Notes under the pieces: generated by a model
The model's database searches: none
Told to the model about the DNA's origin: nothing
The model's input: the letters and a program-made list of their open reading frames with translations, nothing else
Position numbers and translations under genes: made by a program
Part shown: piece after piece, positions 53,731 through 64,000 of the stretch
Position numbering within the stretch: position 1 is the stretch's first letter
Layout of the letters: each line of letters starts with the position of its first letter
From: Litoditis marina
Taxonomy: Eukaryota; Nematoda; Chromadorea; Rhabditida; Rhabditidae
Reading direction: 5' to 3'
Assembly: GCA_964036275.1 (NCBI GenBank)
Contig: OZ038438.1
Location: 1,866,978 to 1,930,977 of the forward strand
DNA: 64,000 bases

Positions 53731-56700
53731 CAGTGGGAATGTGAAAGACTACACTTGGTAAGGAAGGGAGGGAATTCTAATAGTTGAAACTGACTGTTGT
53801 TTTGAATTCCTACTGTAGGAGCCTCAGTGGGAATTTGAAAGACTACACTCGGTAAGGAAGGGAGGAGATTCTAACGTAGTTGAAACTGACTGTTGTTTTG
53901 AATTCCTACTGTAGGAGCCTCAGTGGGAATGTGAAAGACTACACTCGGTGAGGAAAGGAGGGGTTGGAACATAGTTGAAACTGACTGAAACCTCCTACAA
54001 AAGAAAGAGGAAGAGGCTCCTATAGTAGGAATCCGAAATAACAGTCAGTTTCAACTACGGGAATGTGAAAGACTACACTCGGTAAGGAAGGGAGGAGGTT
54101 CTAACGTAGTTGAAACTGACTGTTGTTTTGGATTCCTACTGTAGGAGCCTCAGTGGGAATGTGAAAGACTACACTCGGTGAGGAAGGGAGGAGGTTCTAA
54201 CGGAGTTGAAATTGACTGTTGTTTTGGATTCCTACAGTAGGAGCCTCAGTGGGAATGTGAAAGACTACACTCGGTAAGGATGGGAGGAGGTTCTAAAGTA
54301 GTTGAAACTGACTGTTGTTTTCGATTCCTACTGTGGGAGCCTCAGTGGCAATGTGAAAGACTACACTCGGTAAGGAAGGGAGGAGGTTCTATCGTAGTTG
54401 AAACTGACTGTTGTTTTCGATTCCTACTGTAGGAGCCTCAGTGGGAATGTGAAAGACTACACTCGGTAAGGAAGGGAGGAGGTTCTAACGTAGTTGAAAC
54501 TGACTGTTGTTTTGGATTCCTACTGTAGGAGCCTCAGTGGGAATGTGAAAGACTACACTCGGTAAGGAAGGGAGGAGGTTCTAACGTAGTTGAAACTGAC
54601 TTTTGTTGTGGATTCCTACTGTAGGAGCCTCAGTGGGAATGTGAAAGACTACACTCGGTAAGGAAGGGAAGAGGTTCTCACGTAGTTTAAATTGACTGTT
54701 GTTTTGGATTCCTACTGTAGGAGCCACAGTGGGAATGTAAAAGACTACACTCGGTAAGGAAGGGAGGAGGTTCTAACGTAGTTGAAACTGACTGTTGTTT
54801 TGGATTCCTACTGTAGGAGCCTCAGTGGGAATGTGAAAGATTACACTCGGTAAGGAAGGGGGGAGGTTCTAACGTAGTTGAAACTGACTGTTGTTTTCGA
54901 TTCCTACTGTAGGAGCCTCAGTGGGAATGTGAAAGACTACACTCGGTAAGGATGGGAGGAGGTTCTAAAGTAGTTGAAACTGACTGTTGTTTTCGATTCC
55001 TACTGTGGGAGCCTCAGTGGCAATGTGAAAGACTACACTCGGTAAGGAAGGGAGGAGGTTCTATCGTAGTTGAAACTGACTGTTGTTTTCGATTCCTACT
55101 GTAGGAGCCTCAGTGGGAATGTGAAAGACTACACTCGGTAAGGAAGGGAGGAGGTTCTAACGTAGTTGAAACTGACTGTTGTTTTGGATTCCTACTGTAG
55201 GAGCCTCAGTGGGAATGTGAAAGACTACACTCGGTAAGGAAGGGAGGAGGTTCTAACGTAGTTGAAACTGACTGTTGTTTTGGATTCCTACTGTAGGAGC
55301 CTCAGTGGGAATGTGAAAGACTACACTCGGTAAGGAAGGGAGGAGGTTCTAACGTAGTTGAAACTGACTGTTGTTTTGGATTCCTACTGTAGGAGCCTCA
55401 GTGGGAATGTGAAAGACTACACTCGGTGAGGAAGGGAGGAGGTTCTAACGTAGTTGAAACTGACTGTTGTTTTCGATTCCTACTGTAGGAGCCTCAGTGG
55501 GAATGTGAAAGACTACACTCGGTAGGGAAGGGAGGAGGTTCTAACGTAGTTGAAACTGACTGTTGTTTTCGATTCCTACTATAGGAGCCTCAGTGGGAAT
55601 GTGAAAGACTACACTCGGTGAGGAAGGGAGGAGGTTCTAACGGAGTTGAAATTGACTGTTGTTTTGGATTCCTACAGTAGGAGCCTCAGTGGGAATGTGA
55701 AAGACTACACTCGGTAAGGATGGGAGGAGGTTCTAAAGTAGTTGAAACTGACTGTTGTTTTCGATTCCTACTGTGGGAGCCTCAGTGGCAATGTGAAAGA
55801 CTACACTCGGTAAGGAAGGGAGGAGGTTCTATCGTAGTTGAAACTGACTGTTGTTTTCGATTCCTACTGTAGGAGCCTCAGTGGGAATGTGAAAGACTAC
55901 ACTCGGTAAGGAAGGGAGGAGGTTCTAACGTAGTTGAAACTGACTGTTGTTTTGGATTCCTACTGTAGGAGCCTCAGTGGGAATGTGAAAGACTACACTC
56001 GGTAAGGAAGGGAGGAGGTTCTAACGTAGTTGAAACTGACTGTTGTTTTGGATTCCTACTGTAGGAGCCTCAGTGGGAATGTGAAAGACTACACTCGGTG
56101 AGGAAGGGAGGAGGTTCTAACGTAGTTGAAACTGACTGTTGTTTTCGATTCCTACTATAGGAGCCTCAGTGGGAATGTGAAAGACTACACTCGGTAAGGG
56201 AGGGAGGAGGTTCTAACGCAGCTGAAATTGACTGTTGTTTTGGATTCCTACTGTAGGAGCCTCAGTAGGAATGTGAAAGACTACACTCGGTAAGGAAGGG
56301 AGGGGGTTCTATCGCAGTTGAAACTGACTGTTGTTTTGGATTCCTACTGTAGGAGCCTCAGTGGGAATGTGAAAGCCTACACTAGGTAAGGAAAGGAGGT
56401 GGTTCGAACGTAGTTGAAACTGACTGTTGTTTTCGATTCCTACTGTAGGAGCCTCAGTGGGAATGTGAAAGACTACACTCGGTAAGGAAGGGAGGAGGTT
56501 CTAACGTAGTTGAAACTGACTGTTGTTTTGGATTACTACTGTAGGAGCCTCAGTGGGAATGTGAAAGACTACACTTGGTAAGGAAGGGGGGAGGTTCTAA
56601 CGTAGTTGAAACTGACTGTTGTTTTCGATTCCTACTGTAGGAGCCTCAGTGGGAATGTGAAAGACTACACTCGGTAAGGAAGGGAGGGGGTTCTATCGCA

Positions 56701-59700
56701 GTTGAAACTGACTGTTGTTTTGGATTCCTACTGTAGGAGCCTCAGTGGGAATGTGAAAGACTACACTCGGTGAGGAAGGGAGGAGGTTCTAACGCAGCTG
56801 AAATTGACTGTTGTTTTGGATTCCTACTGTAGGAGCCTCAGTGGGAATGTGAAAGACTACACTCGGTAAGGAAGGGAGGAGGTTCTAACGTAATTGAAAC
56901 TGACTGTTGTTTTGGATTCCTACTGTAGGAGCCTCAGTGGGAATGTGAAAGACTACACTCGGTAAGGAAGGGAGGAGGTTCTAACGTAGTTGAAACTGGC
57001 TGTTGTTTTCGATTCCTACTGTAGGAGCCTCATTGGGAATGTGAAAGACTACACTCGGTGAGGAAGGGAGGAGGTTCTAACGTAGTTGAAACTGACTGTT
57101 GTTTTCGATTCCTACTGTAGGAGCCTCAGTGGGAATGTGAAAGACTACACTCGGTGAGGAAGGGAGGAGGTTGTAACGCAGCTGAAATTGACTGTTGTTT
57201 TGGATTCCTACTGTAGGAGCCTCATTGGGAATGTGAAAGACTACACTCGGTAAGGAAGGGAGGAGGTTCTAACGTAGTTGAAACTGAATGTTGTTTTCGA
57301 TTCCTACTGTAGGAGCCTCAGTGGGAATGTCAAAGACTACACTCGGTAAGGAAGGGAGGAGGTTCTAACGTAGTTGAAACTGGCTGTTGTTTTCGATTCC
57401 TACTGTAGGAGCCTCATTGGGAATGTGAAAGACTACACTCGGTGAGGAAGGGAGGAGGTTCTAACGTAGTTGAAACTGACTGTTGTTTTCGATTCCTACT
57501 GTGGGAGCCTCAGTGGCAATGTGAAAGACTACACTCGGTAAGGAAGGGAGGAGGTTCTAACGTAGTTGAAACTGACTGTTGTTTTCGATTCCTACTGTGG
57601 GAGCCTCAGTGGCAATGTGAAAGACTACACTCGGTAAGGAAGGGAGGAGGTTCTAACGTAGTTGAAACTGACTGTTGTTTTCGATTCCTACTGTAGGAGC
57701 CTCAGTGGGAATGTGAAAGACTACACTCGGTAAGGAAGGGAGGAGGTTCTAACGTAGTTGAAACTGACTGTTGTTTTGGATTCCTACTGTAGGAGCCTCA
57801 GTGGGAATGTGAAAGACTACACTCGGTGAGGAAGGGAGGAGGTTCCAACGTAGTTGAAACTGACTGTTGTTTTCGATTCCTACTGTAGGAGCCTCAGTGG
57901 GAATGTGAAAAACTACACTCGGTAGGGAAGGGAGGAGGTTATAACGTAGTTGAAACTGACTGTTGTTTTCGATTCCTACTATAGGAGCCTCAGTGGGAAT
58001 GTGAAAGACTACACTCGGTAAGGGAGGGAGGAGGTTCTAACGCAGCTGAAATTGACTGTTGTTTTGGATTCCTACTGTAGGAGCCTCAGTAGGAATGTGA
58101 AAGACTACACTCGGTAAGGAAGGGAGGGGGTTCTATCGCAGTTGAAACTGACTGTTGTTTTGGATTCCTACTGTAGGAGCCTCAGTGGGAATGTGAAAGC
58201 CTACACTAGGTAAGGAAGGGAGGTGGTTCTAACGTAGTTGAAACTGACTGTTGTTTTCGATTCCTACTGTAGGAGCCTCAGAGGGAATGTGAAAGACTAC
58301 ACTCGGTAAGGAAGGGAGGAGGTTCTAACGTAGTTGAAACTGACTGTTGTTTTGGATTCCTACTGTAGGAGCCTCAGTGGGAATGTGAAAGACTACACTC
58401 GGTAAGGAAGGGAGGAGGTTCTAACGTAGTTGAAACTGACTGTTGTTGTGGATTCCTACTGTAGGAGCCTCAGTGGGAATGTGAAAGACTACACTCGGTA
58501 AGGAAGGGAAGAGGTTCTCACGTAGTTTAAATTGACTGTTGTTTTGGATTCCTACTGTATGAGCCACAGTGGGAATGTAAAAGACTACACTCGGTAAGGA
58601 AGGGAGGAGGTTCTAACGTAGTTGAAACTGACTGTTGTTTTGGATTCCTACTGTAGGAGCCTCAGTGGGAATGTGAAAGATTACACTCGGTAAGGAAGGG
58701 GGGAGGTTCTAACGTAGTTGAAACTGACTGTTGTTTTCGATTCCTACTGTAGGAGCCTCAGTGGGAATGTGAAAGACTACACTCGGTAAGGAAGGGAGGA
58801 GGTTCTAACGTAGTTGAAACTGACTGTTGTTGTGGATTCCTACTGTAGGAGCCTCAGTGGGAATGTGAAAGACTACACTCGGTAAGGAAGGGAGGAGGTT
58901 CTAACGTAGTTGAAACTGACTGTTGTTTTCGATTCCTACTGTGGGAGCCTCAGTGGCAATGTGAAAGACTACACTCGGTAAGGAAGGGAGGAGGTTCTAA
59001 CGTAGTTGAAACTGACTGTTGTTTTCGATTCCTACTGTAGGAGCCTCAGTGGGAATGTGAAAGACTACACTCGGTAAGGAAGGGAGGAGGTTCTAACGTA
59101 GTTGAAACTGACTGTTGTTTTGGATTCCTACTGTAGGAGCCTCAGTGGGAATGTGAAAGACTACACTCGGTGAGGAAGGGAGGAGGTTCTAACGTAGTTG
59201 AAACTGACTGTTGTTTTCGATTCCTACTGTAGGAGCCTCAGTGGGAATGTGAAAGACTACACTCGGTAGGGAAGGGAGGAGGTTATAACGTAGTTGAAAC
59301 TGACTGTTGTTTTCGATTCCTACTATAGGAGCCTCAGTGGGAATGTGAAAGACTACACTCGGTAAGGGAGGGAGGAGGTTCTAACGCAGCTGAAATTGAC
59401 TGTTGTTTTGGATTCCTACTGTAGGAGCCTCAGTAGGAATGTGAAAGACTACACTCGGTAAGGAAGGGAGGGGGTTCTATCGCAGTTGAAACTGACTGTT
59501 GTTTTGGATTCCTACTGTAGGAGCCTCAGTGGGAATGTGAAAGCCTACACTAGGTAAGGAAGGGAGGTGGTTCTAACGTAGTTGAAACTGACTGTTGTTT
59601 TGGATTCCTACTGTAGGAGCCTCAGTGGGAATGTGAAAGACTACACTCGGTAAGGAAGGGAGGGGGTTCTATCGCAGTTGAAACTGACTGTTGTTTTGGA

Positions 59701-62700
59701 TTCCTACTGTAGGAGCCTCAGTGGGAATGTGAAAGCCTACACTAGGTAAGGAAGGGAGGTGGTTCTAACGTAGTTGAAACTGACTGTTGTCTTCGATTCC
59801 TACTGTAGGAGCCTCAGAGGGAATGTGAAAGACTACACTCGGTAAAGAAGGGAGGAGGTTCTAACGTAGTTGAAACTGACTGTTGTTTTGGATTTCTACT
59901 GTAGGAGCCTCAGTGGGAATGTGAAAGACTACACTCGGTAAAGAAGGGAGGAGGTTCTAACGTAGTTGAAACTGACTGTTGTTTTGGATTTCTACTGTAG
60001 GAGCCTCAGTGGGAATGTGAAAGACTACACTCGGTAAGGAAGGGAGGAGGTTCTAACGTAGTTGAAACTGACTGTTGTTGTGGATTCCTACTGTAGGAGC
60101 CTCAGTGGGAATGTGAAAGACTACACTCGGTAAGGAAGGGAAGAGGTTCTCACGTAGTTTAAATTGACTGTTGTTTTGGATTCCTACTGTAGGAGCCACA
60201 GTGGGAATGTAAAAGACTACACTCGGTAAGGAAGGGAGGAGGTTCTAACGTAGTTGAAACTGACTGTTGTTTTGGATTCCTACTGTAGGAGCCTCAGTGG
60301 GAATGTGAAAGATTACACTCGGTAAGGAAGGGGGGAGGTTCTAACGTAGTTGAAACTGACTGTTGTTTTCGATTCCTACTGTAGGAGCCTCAGTGGGAAT
60401 GTGAAAGACTACACTCGGTAAGGAAGGGAAGAGGTTCTCACGTAGTTTGAATTGACTGTTGTTTTGGATTCCTACTGTAGGAGCCACAGTGGGAATGTAA
60501 AAGACTACACTCGGTAAGGAAGGGTGGAGGTTCTAACGTAGTTGAAACTGACTGTTGTTTTCGATTCCTACTGTGAGAGCCTCAGTGGCAATGTGAAAGA
60601 CTACACTCGGTAAGGAAGGGAGGAGGTTCTAACGTAGTTGAAACTGACTGTTGTTTTGGATTCCTACTGTAGGAGCCTCAGTAGGAATGTGAAAGACTAC
60701 ACTCGGTAAGGAAGGGAGGGGGTTCTATCGCAGTTGAAACTGACTGTTGTTTTGGATTCCTACTGTAGGAGCCTCAGTGGGAATGTGAAAGCCTACACTA
60801 GGTAAGGAAGGGAGGTGGTTCTAACGTAGTTGAAACTGACTGTTGTTTTCGATTCCTACTGTAGGAGCCTCAGAGGGAATGTGAAAGACTACACTCGGTA
60901 AGGAAGGGAGGAGGTTCTAACGTAGTTGAAACTGACTGTTGTTTTGGATTCCTACTGTAGGAGCCTCAGTGGGAATGTGAAAGACTACACTCGGTAAGGA
61001 AGGGAGGAGGTTCTAACGTAGTTGAAACTGACTGTTGTTGTGGATTCCTACTGTAGGAGCCTCAGTGGGAATGTGAAAGACTACACTCGGTAAGGAAGGG
61101 AAGAGGTTCTCACGTAGTTTAAATTGACTGTTGTTTTGGATTCCTACTGTATGAGCCACAGTGGGAATGTAAAAGACTACACTCGGTAAGGAAGGGAGGA
61201 GGTTCTAACGTAGTTGAAACTGACTGTTGTTTTGGATTCCTACTGTAGGAGCCTCAGTGGGAATGTGAAAGATTACACTCGGTAAGGAAGGGGGGAGGTT
61301 CTAACGTAGTTGAAACTGACTGTTGTTTTCGATTCCTACTGTAGGAGCCTCAGTGGTAATGTGAAAGACTACACTCGGTAAGGAAGGGAAGAGGTTCTCA
61401 CGTAGTTTGAATTGACTGTTGTTTTGGATTCCTACTGTAGGAGCCACAGTGGGAATGTAAAAGACTACACTCGGTAAGGAAGGGTGGAGGTTCTAACGTA
61501 GTTGAAACTGACTGTTGTTTTCGATTCCTACTGTGGGAGCCTCAGTGGCAATGTGAAAGACTACACTCGGTAAGGAAGGGAGGAGGTTCTAACGTAGTTG
61601 AAACTGACTGTTGTTTTCGATTCCTACTGTAGGAGCCTCAGTGGGAATGTGAAAGACTACACTCGGTAAGGAAGGGAGGTGGTTCTAACGTAGTTGAAAC
61701 TGACTGTTGTTTTCGATTCCTACTATAGGAGCCTCAGTGGGAATGTTAAAGACTACACTCGGTAAGGGAGGGAGGAGGTTCTAACGCAGCTGAAATTGAC
61801 TGTTGTTTTGTATTCCTACTGTAGGAGCCTCAGTAGGAATGTGAAAGACTACACTCGGTAAGGAAGGGAGGGGGTTCTATCGCAGTTGAAACTGACTGTT
61901 GTTTTGGATTCCTACTGTAGGAGCCTCAGTGGGAATGTGAAAGCCTACACTAGGTAAGGAAGGGAGGTGGTTCTAACTTAGTTGAAACTGACTGTTGTTT
62001 TGGATTCCTACTGTAGGAGCCTCAGTAGGAATGTGAAAGACTACACTCGGTAAGGAAGGGAGGGGGTTCTATCGCAGTTGAAACTGACTGTTGTTTTGGA
62101 TTCCTACTGTAGGAGCCTCAGTGGGAATGTGAAAGCCTACACTAGGTAAGGAAGGGAGGTGGTTCTAACGTAGTTGAAACTGACTGTTGTTTTCGATTCC
62201 TACTGTAGGAGCCTCAGAGGGAATGTGAAAGACTACACTCGGTAAGGAAGGGAAGAGGTTCTCACGTAGTTTGAATTGACTGTTGTTTTGGATTCCTACT
62301 GTAGGAGCCTCAGAGGGAATGTGAAAGACTACACTCGGTAAGGAAGGGAGGAGGTTCTAACGTAGTTGAAACTGACTGTTGTTTTGGATTCCTACTGTAG
62401 GAGCCTCAGTGGGAATGTGAAAGACTACACTCGGTAAGGAAGGGAGGAGGTTCTAACGTAGTTGAAACTGACTTTTGTTGTGGATTCCTACTGTAGGAGC
62501 CTCAGTGGGAATGTGAAAGACTACACTCGGTAAGGAAGGGAAGAGGTTCTCACGTAGTTTAAATTGACTGTTGTTTTGGATTCCTACTGTAGGAGCCACA
62601 GTGGGAATGTAAAAGACTACACTCGGTAAGGAAGGGAGGAGGTTCTAACGTAGTTGAAACTGACTGTTGTTTTGGATTCCTACTGTAGGAGCCTCAGTGG

Positions 62701-64000
62701 GAATGTGAAAGATTACACTCGGTAAGGAAGGGGGGAGGTTCTAACGTAGTTGAAACTGACTGTTGTTTTCGATTCCTACTGTAGGAGCCTCAGTGGGAAT
62801 GTGAAAGACTACACTCGGTAAGGAAGGGAAGAGGTTCTCACGTAGTTTGAATATGGAATGTGAAAGATTACACTCGGTAAGGAAGGGGGGAGGTTCTAAC
62901 GTAGTTGAAACTGACTGTTGTTTTCGATTACTACTGTAGGAGCCTCAGTGGGAATGTGAAAGACTACACTCGGTAAGGAAGGGAAGAGGTTCTCACGTAG
63001 TTTGAATTGACTGTTGTTTTGGATTCCTACTGTAGGAGCCACAGTGGGAATGTAAAAGACTACACTCGGTAAGGAAGGGTGGAGGTTCTAACGTAGTTGA
63101 AACTGACTGTTGTTTTCGATTCCTACTGTGGGAGCCTCAGTGGCAATGTGAAAGACTACACTCGGTAAGGAAGGGAGGAGGTTCTAACGTAGTTGAAACT
63201 GACTGTTGTTTTCGATTCCTACTGTAGGAGCCTCAGTGGGAATGTGAAAGACTACACTCGGTAAGGAAGGGAGGAGGTTCTAACGTAGTTGAAACTGACT
63301 GTTGTTTTGGATTCCTACTGTAGGAGCCTCAGTGGGAATGTGAAAGACTACACTCGGTGAGGAAGGGAGGAGGTTCTAACGTAGTTGAAACTGACTGTTG
63401 TTTTCGATTCCTACTGTAGGAGCCTCAGTGGGAATGTGAAAGACTACACTCGGTAGGGAAGGGAGGAGGTTATAACGTAGTTGAAACTGACTGTTGTTTT
63501 CGATTCCTACTATAGGAGCCTCAGTGGGAATGTGAAAGACTACACTCGGTAAGGGAGGGAGGAGGTTCTAACGCAGCTGAAATTGACTGTTGTTTTGGAT
63601 TCCTACTGTAGGAGCCTCAGTAGGAATGTGAAAGACTACACTCGGTAAGAAAGGGAGGGGGTTCTATCGCAGTTGAAACTGACTGTTGTTTTGGATTCCT
63701 ACTGTAGGAGCCTCAGTGGGAATGTGAAAGCCTACACTAGGTAAGGAAGGGAGGTGGTTCTAACGTAGTTGAAACTGACTGTTGTTTTCGATTCCTACTG
63801 TAGGAGCCTCAGAGGGAATGTGAAAGACTACACTCGGTAAGGAAGGGAGGAGGTTCTAACGTAGTTGAAACTGACTGTTGTTTTGGATTCTTACTGTAGG
63901 AGCCTCAGTGGGAATGTGAAAGACTACACTCGGTAAGGAAGGGAGGAGGTTCTAACGTAGTTGAAACTGACTGTTGTTGTGGATTCCTACTGTAGGAGCC
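53731..64000. repeat. 96-bp satellite array (about 107 monomers, continues past the window)
   Basis: The period is exactly 96 bp: GGTTCTAACG recurs at 54481 and 54577, and the text repeats every 480 bp. The monomer in segments is TTCCTACTGTAGGAGCCTCA, GTGGGAATGTGAAAGACTAC, ACTCGGTAAGGAAGGGAGG, AGGTTCTAACGTAGTTGAAA, CTGACTGTTGTTTT(G/C)GA. It contains the perfect inverted repeat TCCTAC-T-GTAGGA. Monomers differ by a few bases and identical variant sets recur as multi-monomer blocks (higher-order structure). Irregularities are the first copies (53731-54060, with an inverted fragment) and a 59-bp truncated monomer at 62797-62855. About 35 bp of the monomer (TACTGTAGGAGCCTCAGTGG onward) match the MITE terminus seen at 6800-6904. 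The open frame at 57442-57696 exists only because 96 is divisible by three and three variant monomers lose a TAG. No gene is present. Confidence 0.97.
54000..54057. repeat. Inverted satellite fragment near the array edge
   Basis: GAGGCTCCTATAGTAGGAATC then CGAAATAACAGTCAGTTTCA and ACTAC is the reverse complement of part of a monomer, embedded among direct copies. It marks a local inversion or foldback event at the array border. Confidence 0.8.

Noticed and set aside
57442..57696. 84-residue open frame in the satellite
   Set aside because: It is a read-through of three variant monomers (96 bp = 32 codons). The same frame has TAG in most other copies and there is no start context or splice context.
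53731..64000. CRISPR array
   Set aside because: The organism is a eukaryote, the whole 96-bp unit is repeated with no variable spacers, and no cas genes exist.

Overview
The window is nematode nuclear DNA, most likely from clade V (Rhabditina, the group of Caenorhabditis and the strongylids). It is AT-rich, its genes are split by many GT-AG introns ending in short TTTCAG-type acceptors, and several start codons lie a few bases after an unpaired TTTCAG-like acceptor, as expected for spliced-leader trans-splicing. The gene set contains recognisable orthologues of C. elegans loci: a CCK-like neuropeptide (nlp-12), emerin (emr-1) and G-alpha-q (egl-30). From memory these three sit on one cosmid of C. 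elegans chromosome I, so the window looks like conserved local synteny. No species is assigned.

Layout. 1-3387: nlp-12 (+). 3388-6218: gene-free, with small inverted-repeat elements. 6219-11507: a ten-exon GALK2-type kinase (+) with at least five MITE-like elements in its introns. 12131-15556: SCAMP (-). 16182-22325: a TULP4/tub-2 protein with WD40, SOCS-box and tubby parts (+), divergent from SCAMP. 22326-33817: an 11.5 kb repeat-rich gap holding microsatellites, a 41-bp minisatellite, several palindromic elements, a dead non-LTR reverse transcriptase fragment and a 4.46 kb foldback transposon with a 9-bp target duplication. 33818-35751: emr-1 (+). 36229-43659: egl-30 (-) with a 4.2 kb first intron. 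44023-44635 rpl-27 and 44772-47827 lsg-1 (both -, about 130 bp apart, operon-like). 48408-48665: mitochondrial ribosomal protein bL34m (+). 48722-53211: CAF-1 p60/chaf-2 (-). 53731 to the end: more than 10 kb of a 96-bp satellite, about 107 monomers.

The genes are mostly housekeeping or neuronal and do not form one pathway. lsg-1 (60S export GTPase) and rpl-27 (60S protein) are a functionally matched, probably co-transcribed pair. nlp-12 and egl-30 both belong to neuromuscular signalling.

The most interesting signal is in the repeats. One MITE terminus, with core TACTGTAGGAG then CTCAGTGGGAATG, occurs as the ends of dispersed elements, as the unit of the 41-bp minisatellite near 23.5 kb, and as about 35 bp of every 96-bp satellite monomer. 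This suggests that two tandem arrays were seeded independently from the same transposon end. The foldback element adds a natural comparison: one arm carries a 300-bp MITE with an 8-bp duplication, and the other arm keeps the empty site. Exon limits were worked out by eye from splice consensus, reading-frame continuity and protein family knowledge; no alignment or database search was run.
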